Below, in pieces: positions 1 to 8,682 of a stretch of 64,000 bases of DNA; position 1 is the first letter of the stretch; each line of letters begins with the position of its first letter. The position numbers were made by a program, and so were the translations under genes. This DNA is from UBA7662 sp036787895 (GTDB lineage Bacteria; Bacteroidota; Bacteroidia; UBA7662): positions 1 to 64,000 of the forward strand of contig DAIQOK010000014.1 of NCBI GenBank assembly GCA_036787895.1, read 5' to 3'. The notes beneath the pieces are model-generated. The model saw nothing but the letters and a program-made list of their open reading frames with translations, was not told the origin of the DNA and searched no databases.

Positions 1-62
1 AAACTAAAAACAAGGATAAAATGTAAAAAGCTATTTTTACCGGACAGCAATGATTTGAAATT

Positions 63-1112
63 TTGAATTTCCAACTTCCCTACGGCCCCAGTGATTTAAC
101 GATCGACATCCACACCCACATCATGCCCGAAACATTGCCCCGTTGGGCAGATAAGTTTGGCTATGGCAGCTTTGTGCATATGGAACATATCGCCGACAGC
201 TGTCCGAAATGCGCCAATATGATGCAGGGAGATAAGTTTTTTCGCAAAGTAGAAGAAAATTGCTGGTCGGGTACCGCCCGTTTAACCGATTGCGACACCC
301 ACGGCGTTCATGTACAAGTGCTGAGCACCATACCTGTTTTATTCCATTACTGGGCCCAGCCAGGGCATGCGCTCGAAACATCCCGTTTTCTGAACGACCA
401 CCTGGCCGAAGTAGTAGCCAGCAACCCCAAACGATTTGTAGGCATCGGCACTTTGCCACTACAGGACCCGCAACTGGCCATTCAGGAGCTGGAAAGATGT
501 ATGCTTGAACTGGGTTTTGCCGGTATCGAGATTGGGTCTCACATCAACGACTGGAACTTGAATGCTCCCGAGCTTTTCCCGGTCTTCGAAGCCGCCGAAC
601 GCCTCGGCGCCTGCATTTTTGTACATCCGTGGGACATGATGGGCAAAGAAAAAATGACCGATTATTGGCTACCGTGGCTGGTGGGTATGCCTGCCGAAAG
701 TTCACTCGCCATTTGCTCGATGATTTTTGGTGGCATCTTCGAACGATTGCCCAACTTAAGAGTAGCTTTTGCCCATGGTGGCGGTTCATTCCCGGCTACT
801 ATTGGGCGAATAGAGCATGGTTTTAACGTAAGACCAGATCTGGTCGCTAAACACAATCCGGTAAATCCCCGCGATTATCTCGGTAAATTCTGGCTCGACA
901 GCCTGGTGCACGACCCTTTGATGTTACAGTATATAACCGATCTGGTTGGCCACGAAAAAGTAGCACTAGGCACCGATTATCCTTTCCCCTTAGGCGAACT
1001 CGAACCGGGCAAACTCATACAGGGCATGGACTGGCCGCAGGATAAAAAGGATTGGCTGCTGCATAAATCAGCGTTGGCCTTCCTGCAAAAAGAAAAAGCC
1101 GACTTTCTTTAG
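63..1112 (+). CDS. 2-amino-3-carboxymuconate-6-semialdehyde decarboxylase (ACMSD), amidohydrolase family
   Basis: Predicted zinc enzyme that decarboxylates 2-amino-3-carboxymuconate semialdehyde, the ring-cleavage product of 3-hydroxyanthranilate in the kynurenine pathway. The amidohydrolase ligand set is visible: HTH at residues 17-19, a later HPWDM, an AHGGG histidine and the GTDYPF aspartate near the C-terminus. About 350 residues is normal for the family. The start is uncertain. A TGA lies 12 bases upstream in frame and no ATG follows it until codon 21, inside the HTHIM motif, so the TTG at 63 is the best available initiator. Kynureninase follows on the same strand after an inserted GxxExxY gene, which supports the pathway assignment. 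Confidence 0.88.
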   Translation: MNFQLPYGPSDLTIDIHTHIMPETLPRWADKFGYGSFVHMEHIADSCPKCANMMQGDKFFRKVEENCWSGTARLTDCDTHGVHVQVLSTIPVLFHYWAQPGHALETSRFLNDHLAEVVASNPKRFVGIGTLPLQDPQLAIQELERCMLELGFAGIEIGSHINDWNLNAPELFPVFEAAERLGACIFVHPWDMMGKEKMTDYWLPWLVGMPAESSLAICSMIFGGIFERLPNLRVAFAHGGGSFPATIGRIEHGFNVRPDLVAKHNPVNPRDYLGKFWLDSLVHDPLMLQYITDLVGHEKVALGTDYPFPLGELEPGKLIQGMDWPQDKKDWLLHKSALAFLQKEKADFL

Positions 1113-1187
1113 ATAATCACGCGTCTTTTGACGCAAAGCTGTCATCATAAGCATCAACTGACTTAATCATTGTAACTTCATCATAGC

Positions 1188-1214
1188 ACGCAGATTTTTA
1201 TGATGCTTATGATT
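1188..1214 (+). repeat. Left terminal inverted repeat of the GxxExxY element
   Basis: This 27-base segment matches, in inverted orientation, positions 1607-1634 on the other side of the small gene; the outer 17 bases (ACGCrGATTTTTATGAT) agree at 16 of 17. The start codon of the GxxExxY gene at 1200 lies inside the repeat. In addition, 1144-1156 is an exact reverse complement of 1201-1213, so the mRNA 5' end could fold over the initiation codon. Confidence 0.7.
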
Positions 1215-1616
1215 ACCGCTGACAATTTTAAACATTCTGATCTTACTGAAAAGGTAATAAGCGCCTTCTATAAGGTTTATAACGTATTGGGTTATGGATT
1301 CCTGGAAAAGGTTTATGAACGTGCGTTAGCTCATGAAATCAAAAAATTAGATTTGAAGGTCAGCGCCCAGCAACCATTAGAAGTTTTCTATGACAATGAA
1401 AAAATTGGACTTTATTTTGTCGACCTGCTGGTTGAAGATGTATTGGTAATTGAACTTCAAGCAGCTGAAAACCTTGCACCGGAAAACGAAGCTCAATTGA
1501 TAAATTACTTAAAAGCCAGTAAGTTGGAAGTAGGACTACTTTTGAATTTTGGGAAAAAACCACAATTCAAGCGTAAAGTATTCACCAACGACAGAAAATC
1601 GGTGAAAATCATATAA
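1200..1616 (+). CDS. GxxExxY family protein (PD-(D/E)XK nuclease-like fold)
   Basis: Small protein of the GxxExxY family, whose function is not established. The family name motif is present as GFLEKVY at about residues 33-39. A predicted nuclease-like core follows: VDLLVED, then IELQA, where most relatives read ELK, and then EAQLINYLKAS. The catalytic-type lysine is therefore replaced by glutamine. Length (138) is typical. The gene starts with several possible ATGs (1200, 1203, 1209). It lies between two imperfect inverted repeats and sits in the ACMSD-kynureninase interval, which looks like insertion of a small mobile or selfish unit into a catabolic cluster. Family assignment is confident; role is unknown. 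Confidence 0.85.
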   Translation: MMLMITADNFKHSDLTEKVISAFYKVYNVLGYGFLEKVYERALAHEIKKLDLKVSAQQPLEVFYDNEKIGLYFVDLLVEDVLVIELQAAENLAPENEAQLINYLKASKLEVGLLLNFGKKPQFKRKVFTNDRKSVKII

Positions 1617-1634
1617 AATCATAAAAATCCGCGT
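1607..1634 (-). repeat. Right terminal inverted repeat of the GxxExxY element
   Basis: Reverse complement of the repeat at 1188-1214, differing at one of the outer 17 bases and diverging slightly inside. It contains the stop codon region of the GxxExxY gene and ends 10 bases before the kynureninase ATG, so it also forms part of the kynureninase leader. Confidence 0.7.
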
Positions 1635-1644
1635 CCCATTAACC

Positions 1645-2934
1645 ATGTCCATTTATAAGAACAATCTTTACTTTGCCCAGGAACTTGATGCTACAGATGC
1701 CTTAGCCATTTATAGAGAACGGTTTCATATCCCCCTCCACCAAGGCAAGGAAGTCTACTATTTCACTGGCAACTCCCTTGGTTTGATGCCCAAGAGCGTA
1801 CGCCAATACCTAGAAACGGAGTTGGAGAGCTGGAGTACCCATGGTGTGGAAGGTCATTTCCGAGGTAAAAACCCCTGGATGCATTACCATAAGTTGTTCA
1901 GCGAAAAGGCAGCCCGTCTGGTCGGTGCTCAAGCCGGCGAAGTGGTGGTGATGAATACGCTCACTGTTAATCTACACCTCGCCATGGTAAGTTTTTACCG
2001 ACCCAAAGGGCAGCGGTATAAAATCATCATGGAAGGCGGGGCTTTCCCTTCTGATCAGTATGCCATGGAAAGTCAAGTGCGATTTCATGGCCTGGAACCC
2101 GAACAAAGTATCATTGAACTGCTTCCCCGGGCTGGAGAGTATACGTTGCGCACTGAAGACATTCTGAAAACCATTCAGGAGCATGCCGAAGAAACCGCGC
2201 TGATTATGCTGGGCGGTGTAAACTACTATACCGGTCAACTTTTCGATATGGCGGCCATTACACAGGCCGGACAGGCTGCCGGTGCTATCGTAGGTTTCGA
2301 CCTTGCCCACGCTGCAGGTAATGTACCACTCCAATTGCACGACTGGGGTGTAGATTTTGCCGTTTGGTGCAGCTACAAATATCTGAATAGCGGTCCGGGT
2401 GGTCCAAGCGGCTTATTCATTCACAACAAACACGCCGATAAGCCGGAGCTCCCCCGTTTTGCAGGCTGGTGGGGCCACCGGGAAGATGAGCGTTTTCAAA
2501 TGAAAAAAGGCTTTCAGCCCATGTCTGGTGCGGCAGGCTGGCAGTTGAGCAATGCCCAGGTCATGGCCTCTGCCCCTCACCTCGCTTCACTCGATATTTT
2601 TAATGAGGTAGGCATGGATAAGCTGCGTGCCAAGGCGTTGAAGCTGACCGCTTACCTCGCTTTTTTGTTGGATGAGCTGCAAAAAAATTATCCGGAAGCG
2701 GGTTTAAAAATTCTTACTCCTGCAGATCCTGCTGCCCGGGGTTGTCAGATTTCGATTTTTGCGACGCGCAATGGCCGGAAACTGTTCGACTTCCTCAGCG
2801 ATCATGGCGTTGTTGCCGACTGGCGCGAACCAGATGTGATACGCGTTGCCCCTGTTCCGCTTTACAACCGTTTTGAAGATGTGTATTGGCTGGTGAAATT
2901 GCTTGAAGATGGCATCAAACGTTACAACAGCTGA
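1645..2934 (+). CDS. kynU: Kynureninase
   Basis: PLP-dependent hydrolase that cleaves kynurenine or 3-hydroxykynurenine to anthranilate or 3-hydroxyanthranilate plus alanine. Visible family signatures are YFTGNSLGL near residue 40, the PLP-phosphate region NTLTVNLH, GFDLAHAAGN (PLP ring aspartate) and WCSYKYLNSGPGG, in which K245 should form the Schiff base. Length 429 fits the bacterial and eukaryotic enzymes. The ATG at 1645 follows directly after the inverted repeat of the upstream element. The 3' end overlaps the next gene (tag), so the two are probably cotranscribed. Confidence 0.95.
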   Translation: MSIYKNNLYFAQELDATDALAIYRERFHIPLHQGKEVYYFTGNSLGLMPKSVRQYLETELESWSTHGVEGHFRGKNPWMHYHKLFSEKAARLVGAQAGEVVVMNTLTVNLHLAMVSFYRPKGQRYKIIMEGGAFPSDQYAMESQVRFHGLEPEQSIIELLPRAGEYTLRTEDILKTIQEHAEETALIMLGGVNYYTGQLFDMAAITQAGQAAGAIVGFDLAHAAGNVPLQLHDWGVDFAVWCSYKYLNSGPGGPSGLFIHNKHADKPELPRFAGWWGHREDERFQMKKGFQPMSGAAGWQLSNAQVMASAPHLASLDIFNEVGMDKLRAKALKLTAYLAFLLDELQKNYPEAGLKILTPADPAARGCQISIFATRNGRKLFDFLSDHGVVADWREPDVIRVAPVPLYNRFEDVYWLVKLLEDGIKRYNS

Positions 2935-3496
2935 ACATGGCTGCAGTTGGCCGGGGAATGACCCCGTCATGCAAGCTTATCACGATAACGAATGGGGTGT
3001 ACCGGTGCACGACGACCGCAAACACTTTGAATTTCTGGTACTCGATGCCGCTCAGGCCGGTTTAAGCTGGAGAACCGTCTTGCATAAAAGGGCAGGTTAT
3101 CGTCGGGCTTTTGCCGATTTTGATTATCATTTGGTTGCCCAGTTCACCGAGGCAGATGTGGAGCGGTTGTTACTTGATTCGGGCATCATACGTAACCGGC
3201 AGAAAATTCAGTCGGCCATCACCAATGCCCGCGCCATGCTGGGTGTGATCAACACCCACGGCAGCTTTGATGCCTTCATCTGGCAATTCACGAATTTTCA
3301 AACCATCACCAATCGATGGACACGTAATCAGGATATCCCGGCGAGTAGTCCAGCCGCCGACGCCATGAGCAAAACCCTGAAAAAACTGGGTTTCTCCTTT
3401 TGTGGCAGTACCATTTGTTATGCTTATATGCAGGCGGCGGGGATGATTAACGATCATGTGGTGGGTTGTATTCGATATTCGGCATTACAACAATAA
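2909..3496 (+). CDS. tag: DNA-3-methyladenine glycosylase I
   Basis: Base-excision repair glycosylase removing 3-methyladenine. The family zinc ligands are all present: the N-terminal HGCSW cysteine, the histidine of YHDNEWG, and His and Cys of NDHVVGC near the end. AQAGLSW and the FCGSTICYAYMQA segment also match Tag. The residue corresponding to E. coli Tag Glu38 (LEG) reads LDA here, a Glu-to-Asp change. I chose the ATG at 2909; an in-frame TTG at 2903 would add two residues. The gene overlaps the end of kynU by 26 bases, an unusual partner that is probably coupled for transcription only. Confidence 0.92.
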   Translation: MASNVTTAEHGCSWPGNDPVMQAYHDNEWGVPVHDDRKHFEFLVLDAAQAGLSWRTVLHKRAGYRRAFADFDYHLVAQFTEADVERLLLDSGIIRNRQKIQSAITNARAMLGVINTHGSFDAFIWQFTNFQTITNRWTRNQDIPASSPAADAMSKTLKKLGFSFCGSTICYAYMQAAGMINDHVVGCIRYSALQQ

Positions 3497-3548
3497 AGTA
3501 TATTAACAGCTGTTATAATTGCTGCCTTTCTATAAACCAAACCCACCT

Positions 3549-5960
3549 ATGACCAGAATCCCGCTGTTCACCGGCCTAGTTTTGTTCATTTGCCATTGCA
3601 GTTCTGTGGCGCTGGCACAACGTCAGCACCAATTGAGTGGATATGTAAAGGAAAAAGGCAGCCGGGAATCATTGACTGGAGCCAATATTTATATTGTTGA
3701 GCTAAAAACCGGCACCACCACCAATGCTTATGGTTTTTACTCTATCCGATTGCCTGAGGGAGACTATGAAGTGCGGATAAGTTATGTGGGCTATAAAATG
3801 GTCGTCATACCGCTTAGTATTTTTCGATCAACAGAACTTGACATTTCCCTGGAGCAAGCTGCCACGCTCGATGAAGTAGTGGTAACAGATGAGGCTTTGA
3901 TTACCCGGCAATCGGAGGAGGTATTGATGAGCAAAATTGAACTTAATGCTGCGCAGATTCAAAATACGCCAACCTTAATGGGAGAAAAAGATGTGCTGAA
4001 AACACTACAATTGCTCCCCGGTGTGCAATCCGGAAGTGAGGGACAAAGCGGCATCTATGTACGTGGAGGTGGCCCAGACCAAAATCTCATTTTGGTAGAT
4101 GAAGCTACTGTCTACAATGCCTCCCACCTCTTTGGCTTCTTTTCGCTGTTTAATGGCGATGCTGTTAAAAATGTGACCTTGACCAAAGGCGGATTTCCGG
4201 CAAGGTATGGTGGCCGACTTTCATCGGTAGTGGACATTTCGATGAAAGAAGGTGACCAATCGCAGTATAAATCGGAAGTAGGAATTGGCTTATTATCTTC
4301 CAGAGCAGTGGTTGAGGGGCCAATTCTCAAAAATAAAGCGAGTTTTATCGTGAGCGCAAGGCGTACTTATATCGATGTACTTACCCGCCCACTCGTAAGT
4401 CTGGCCACTCAAGGTGGCAGTTTCGGTTATTATTTCTACGATTTAAACGCTAAACTGAATTATGAAATCAATCGCAGGAACAAGGTTTATCTGAGTTCCT
4501 ATTTGGGTAGAGATAAATTTTACCTGAGTTTTGGCGAAGCCTTATACAACGACAATTCCTCCTTAGGCTGGGGGAATGTTACAGCTACCTTACGTTGGAA
4601 CCACCAGTTCAGTGATAAAATCTTTTTCAATACCTCACTTATTATCAGTGACTTTGATTTTGCCATCGCCAACGATTTGGAAACACCGGGTTATGCTTAT
4701 TATCTGAATTACAGCAGTCGGGTGAAAGACATTGGGCTAAAGTTTGATGCAGACATAGGCCATTGGATTAATCACAGACTTAGAGTCGGCACACAAATCA
4801 CCCGGCACGTCTTCACCCCTTCGGCCCTGGTTTTCAGAGATACGGATTTCCCGGAAAACGATATCAACCGAGCCAATACAGAAAACAATCTCGAATCCGG
4901 TATTTATATAGAAGATCAATGGCGGGTAAATACGCGACTTGACCTCAACCTGGGCCTGCGATTCAGCCATTTCACCACCGGCAATAAACAATACTTCCGG
5001 CCTGAGCCCCGACTCAATGCGCGTTATATGCTTACCGAAAACCAATCGGTAAAGCTCGCCTATAGCCAAATGAACCAGTATCTGCATTTGTTGTCGAATA
5101 GTGGTATAGGTTTACCAACCGACCTCTGGTTACCAGCCAACGATATTATTAAACCTCAGCGTTCATCGCAGATTGCGCTAGGTTATGCCATCGATTTCCC
5201 TGAAAAAGGCTACAATTTCAGTGTTGAAAGTTATTATAAGCAGTCTAACGACATCCTGGCCTACCGCCCGGGAGCCTCCTTTGTGCTGGAGGGACTGGAT
5301 GCGCTATTCGACCCCGATGCCAATACCGATTTTAATTGGGAAGATCAGGTGACCACGGGTATGAGCCAGTCGTACGGCATTGAATTTTTGTTGCAAAAAC
5401 CAAAAGGCCGGATCAATGGCTGGATTGGCTATACGTTGGCTAAAATTGACATGACTTTCGAAGAACTCAATTTCGGAAAAACCTTTCCGGCCCGCTACGA
5501 CAGGCGACACGACCTGAGTGTGGTAGCCTTTTACGACTGGCGCAAAGCTTCGGAAGATAAAAATGGGGTCAAATTTAACGCTGTCTTTGTTTTTGGTACC
5601 GGCAATGCGATAACGGTTCCTCAAAGTGAATATATCGCCCCGACCTACCCAGTGATCCCCAATATTCCCAACCAATCCCCTAATACACCGAATTATTTCT
5701 TCAACAACATAATTGCCGAAGACTATGGTAATCTGAATTCGTTTCGAATGGCAAATTATCACCGTTTGGACATAGGCATTCAATTCACAAAACCACGTAA
5801 ACGTGGCGAACGCACCTGGGAACTGAGTATCTATAATGTGTATAACAGATATAATCCCTGGGTAATAGTCACTGAGTACTCCGGCAATGGTACCGGGCTC
5901 GTCCAGTATTCTTTATTTGGTTTAGTTCCTTCTGTCACCTATACATTCAAATTCAAATGA
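3549..5960 (+). CDS. TonB-dependent outer-membrane receptor with carboxypeptidase-regulatory-like N-terminal domain
   Basis: Outer-membrane active-transport receptor. From the ATG at 3549 it begins with a signal peptide (LFTGLVLFICHCSSVALAQ). A beta-sandwich domain at about residues 28-115 is typical of Bacteroidota receptors (GANIYI ... GFYSIRLPEGDY). A plug domain at about 130-240 contains IYVRGGGPDQNLILVDE, and a long barrel runs to a C-terminus rich in aromatic residues (YTFKFK). Reading from the TTG at 3519 would put ten residues before the signal peptide, so ATG is preferred. It overlaps the following DUF4249 lipoprotein by 4 bases (ATGA). The substrate is unknown; its position inside a kynurenine cluster hints at aromatic or peptide uptake, but this is only inference. 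Confidence 0.92.
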   Translation: MTRIPLFTGLVLFICHCSSVALAQRQHQLSGYVKEKGSRESLTGANIYIVELKTGTTTNAYGFYSIRLPEGDYEVRISYVGYKMVVIPLSIFRSTELDISLEQAATLDEVVVTDEALITRQSEEVLMSKIELNAAQIQNTPTLMGEKDVLKTLQLLPGVQSGSEGQSGIYVRGGGPDQNLILVDEATVYNASHLFGFFSLFNGDAVKNVTLTKGGFPARYGGRLSSVVDISMKEGDQSQYKSEVGIGLLSSRAVVEGPILKNKASFIVSARRTYIDVLTRPLVSLATQGGSFGYYFYDLNAKLNYEINRRNKVYLSSYLGRDKFYLSFGEALYNDNSSLGWGNVTATLRWNHQFSDKIFFNTSLIISDFDFAIANDLETPGYAYYLNYSSRVKDIGLKFDADIGHWINHRLRVGTQITRHVFTPSALVFRDTDFPENDINRANTENNLESGIYIEDQWRVNTRLDLNLGLRFSHFTTGNKQYFRPEPRLNARYMLTENQSVKLAYSQMNQYLHLLSNSGIGLPTDLWLPANDIIKPQRSSQIALGYAIDFPEKGYNFSVESYYKQSNDILAYRPGASFVLEGLDALFDPDANTDFNWEDQVTTGMSQSYGIEFLLQKPKGRINGWIGYTLAKIDMTFEELNFGKTFPARYDRRHDLSVVAFYDWRKASEDKNGVKFNAVFVFGTGNAITVPQSEYIAPTYPVIPNIPNQSPNTPNYFFNNIIAEDYGNLNSFRMANYHRLDIGIQFTKPRKRGERTWELSIYNVYNRYNPWVIVTEYSGNGTGLVQYSLFGLVPSVTYTFKFK

Positions 5961-6820
5961 GAAAATTTATCCTCCTACTTCTGGTCAGCTTAGTGTTGAC
6001 CTCCTGCGGTGAGAAGTTTATCTCCAGCGTCGATTTGGGTGTAGAAGCTAAACCTGTAATTGGCTGTTTTTTGGTGCCAGGTGACACCTTGATATCGGTA
6101 TCCGTGACGATGAGTAATCTGCTCTATTCCAGAAATCCCAATGTTTTTAAAGTGAGAAATGACGCTGTAGTTCGGCTGCTTTCGAACGGACAGGTCCTTA
6201 ACCTGACTTATGATACCGACCGGGAGAAATATGTGAAACTCGATTCAACTTTTGTGGTTGCTGGTCAAAATTACCGACTCGAAGTAGAACTCGATGGCCT
6301 GCAACATGCTGCCGAAACTACCGTACCGCAGGCTTATAATGACACCATTTCTCTGGAATTAATCCCGGTTTACAGGAATTGGGGGACGAGAACAGATACC
6401 AGTTACAGTTTTCAAAAAAGATGGCAAGCTCCAGCTACCGGCCCATATTATTTTGGTTCTGCGATTTTGGTGGAGAATTATGTCAATGACACCTTAATTT
6501 CAATTTATCCAGCCGACGATGACGGCTATTCACCCATCCGGCTCCTATTGTACAGTTCGAGCACGCCATTCAGACAATTTCAACGCACCAGCACACGCTC
6601 GTTTGGGAGTTTTAGAGAGGCAAACTCGAAATACAGATTTACTGCTGAGCTGTTATTGACCGATTTGTCGTTTTACCGCTACAGTTCCAGCTTAGAAGCG
6701 CACTGGTATAATGCAGGTGAATTTTTCGTAGAGCCGAGTCCTGTTTATTCCAGTTTCGATAATGCTCTTGGGGTTTTTGGGAGTTTTGTGAGAAGTAGAG
6801 CCTATACGCCATTTTTCTGA
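5957..6820 (+). CDS. DUF4249 family lipoprotein, partner of the TonB receptor
   Basis: Predicted surface or periplasmic lipoprotein. The N-terminus MRKFILLLLVSLVLTSC is a signal peptide with lipobox cysteine at residue 17. The rest is beta-rich with the layout of DUF4249 proteins: an early PVIGCFLVPGD strand, VRLLSNGQVLNL, and YRLEVELDG followed by a TTVPQ segment. DUF4249 genes usually sit directly downstream of a TonB receptor of this type, as here with a 4-base overlap, and probably act with it in ligand capture. The ligand cannot be told from sequence. Confidence 0.85.
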   Translation: MRKFILLLLVSLVLTSCGEKFISSVDLGVEAKPVIGCFLVPGDTLISVSVTMSNLLYSRNPNVFKVRNDAVVRLLSNGQVLNLTYDTDREKYVKLDSTFVVAGQNYRLEVELDGLQHAAETTVPQAYNDTISLELIPVYRNWGTRTDTSYSFQKRWQAPATGPYYFGSAILVENYVNDTLISIYPADDDGYSPIRLLLYSSSTPFRQFQRTSTRSFGSFREANSKYRFTAELLLTDLSFYRYSSSLEAHWYNAGEFFVEPSPVYSSFDNALGVFGSFVRSRAYTPFF

Positions 6821-6855
6821 ATAAAAGCCCCTAAATTCGGCCAAGCAATTGACTT

Positions 6856-8214
6856 ATGACTTCCAAAAATGTCACCTTACTCGGAGCCGGCCTCGTTGGT
6901 TCTCTTCTTGCTGTTTATCTGCGTCGCCGTGGTTATGCGGTAGATATTTACGAACGCCGGCCTGATTTACGGAAGGCAGGTGCTTATGGCGGGCGTTCCA
7001 TCAATCTGGCACTCAGCGACCGAGGTTTCCGGGCACTCGAAAAAGTAGGCTTGGCCGATGAAGTCCGTAAGGTGGGCATACCCATGTACGGGCGTATGAT
7101 GCACGACGAAAAAGGGCAGCTCAGCTACCAGGCTTATGGCAAAGCAGGACAAGCCATCTATTCGGTTTCGCGTGGCGGATTGAATTTTAAGATGATGGAT
7201 TTGGCAGAAAAAGAGGGTGTACGCATTCATTTTAATATGCGCAGTACCGATGTAGATCTGGAAGAAAAAATTGTGCATTTCGAAAAGGACGATACCCGTC
7301 AAAAAATGTCGTTGCCTTACGAGCTGCTTTTTGGCAGCGATGGCGCCTTCTCGGCCCTGCGTGGTAGTTTTCAGAAGCGCGACCGTTTTGATTACAGCCA
7401 GGATTATCTCACTGCCGGCTACAAAGAGCTGACTATTCCTGCCGGTCCTAATGGTGAATTTTTGATGGAGAAAAATGCCCTCCACATCTGGCCACGCGGC
7501 AGTTATATGATGATTGCTTTGCCCAATCCTGATGGCAGCTTTACCTGTACCCTGTTTTTCCCTTTCGAAGGTGAAAATTCCTTCGCCAAACTTCAAAGCC
7601 GTGAGGCCGTCACCGCATTTTTTGAGCGCACCATGCCTGATGCCGTTCCCTTGATGCCTAGCCTGCTTGACGACTTTTTTGCCAATCCGACCTCCTCGCT
7701 GGTCACGGTAAAATGTAGTCCCTGGGTGTATGGTGATCACAGTGCACTCATAGGCGATGCTGCCCATGCCATTGTGCCATTTTATGGGCAGGGTATGAAT
7801 TGCGGTTTCGAAGATGTGTTTGTGCTCGATGAACTCATCGATCGTTATGCCGAAAACTGGCCGGAAATCCTCAACTCCTACCAGGAATTGCGCAAACCCG
7901 ATGGCGATGCCATTGCTGATCTTGCGAAAGCCAATTTTATAGAAATGCGGGATAAGGTGGCCGATGCCGATTTCCTGCTTCGCAAAAAGATAGAAGCCAA
8001 AATTTATACGCTTTATCCCGATAAATGGATACCACTCTATACCATGGTCACTTTTAGTCCGGATATACGTTATTCAGAAGCCTTACGTCTGGGACAAGTG
8101 CAAGACCAGATTATGGACGAAGTAATGGCGCGACCCGATATCCGTCAGAACTGGGAAGATGTGGCCACTACCGACTTCATTCACCGCCTCATGGCCAATT
8201 ACGACCGCAACTGA
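6856..8214 (+). CDS. kmo: Kynurenine 3-monooxygenase
   Basis: FAD- and NADPH-dependent hydroxylase converting kynurenine to 3-hydroxykynurenine. The N-terminal Rossmann motif is GAGLVG at residues 10-15. A characteristic GGRSINLALSDRG segment follows, and the FAD-ribityl motif appears as LIGDAAHAIVPFYGQGMNCGFEDV. Length 452 is typical. The C-terminal part (about 380-452) should carry the membrane-associated or substrate-closing helix. Together with kynureninase and ACMSD it gives a route from kynurenine to 3-hydroxyanthranilate and its downstream product; tryptophan dioxygenase and 3-hydroxyanthranilate dioxygenase are not in this window. Its TGA overlaps the ATG of the next gene (TGATG). Confidence 0.95.
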   Translation: MTSKNVTLLGAGLVGSLLAVYLRRRGYAVDIYERRPDLRKAGAYGGRSINLALSDRGFRALEKVGLADEVRKVGIPMYGRMMHDEKGQLSYQAYGKAGQAIYSVSRGGLNFKMMDLAEKEGVRIHFNMRSTDVDLEEKIVHFEKDDTRQKMSLPYELLFGSDGAFSALRGSFQKRDRFDYSQDYLTAGYKELTIPAGPNGEFLMEKNALHIWPRGSYMMIALPNPDGSFTCTLFFPFEGENSFAKLQSREAVTAFFERTMPDAVPLMPSLLDDFFANPTSSLVTVKCSPWVYGDHSALIGDAAHAIVPFYGQGMNCGFEDVFVLDELIDRYAENWPEILNSYQELRKPDGDAIADLAKANFIEMRDKVADADFLLRKKIEAKIYTLYPDKWIPLYTMVTFSPDIRYSEALRLGQVQDQIMDEVMARPDIRQNWEDVATTDFIHRLMANYDRN

Positions 8215-8681
8215 TGCAAGCCATTCAAAATCTGCGACAAATGTTCATCTTCCGCCTATGTGCCTTTGGCATCATGGGCCTTGGCATCTATGTTGTATTT
8301 GAAAGTAATTTGCCTGCGGTTACCACCTATGTCATCTTGGCGGCGGCCATTGCCAGTCTGGTGGTTGTGTGGCTCATCATTGCACCTACCTATGTTTGTT
8401 TCGACTTTGTGCAAAGCCAGATTTTTATCGGTACCGACAAAGAAGATGATCAGCATTTCCATCTGGTCATTCCCATGGACGAATTTGTGGGCTATGTGGT
8501 TAAAAAGGAATTCGGTGGTTTGCGTAAAACACTCTACCTCTATCGCAAACACGAGCAACATTATCTGCGCAGCAAAGGCACCAACATCAGCTTGCTACTC
8601 CCCAAACAACTCAAAGCCCTGGAGGAAAGATTCGCTACCATTCAACGGCGCAATGGTACACTTGGGCTGAAATTCACCTAA
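8214..8681 (+). CDS. Hypothetical membrane protein with two N-terminal transmembrane helices
   Basis: I do not recognise a family. The protein has two strong hydrophobic helices at about residues 11-30 and 36-61, followed by a soluble domain of about 90 residues rich in beta-type patterns (FVGYVVKKEFGG, ISLLLPKQLKALEERF). That layout, two helices followed by a PH-like domain, occurs in several small bacterial membrane proteins, but I cannot assign one. Translational coupling to kmo through a 1-base overlap suggests co-expression. It ends one base before the convergent cyclase-family gene. Confidence 0.7.
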   Translation: MQAIQNLRQMFIFRLCAFGIMGLGIYVVFESNLPAVTTYVILAAAIASLVVVWLIIAPTYVCFDFVQSQIFIGTDKEDDQHFHLVIPMDEFVGYVVKKEFGGLRKTLYLYRKHEQHYLRSKGTNISLLLPKQLKALEERFATIQRRNGTLGLKFT

Positions 8682-8682
8682 T

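Noticed and set aside
1121..1134. GCGTC-TTTT-GACGC hairpin after ACMSD as terminator
   Set aside because: The stem is only five base pairs and no T run follows, so termination is not supported.
5304..5783. Open frame of 159 codons on the minus strand
   Set aside because: Antisense to the barrel of the TonB receptor, without family features; treated as a shadow.
6967..7767. Long open frame (266 codons) on the minus strand opposite kmo
   Set aside because: It lies wholly inside a well-supported FAD monooxygenase gene and its product has no recognisable motif; it is a shadow frame.
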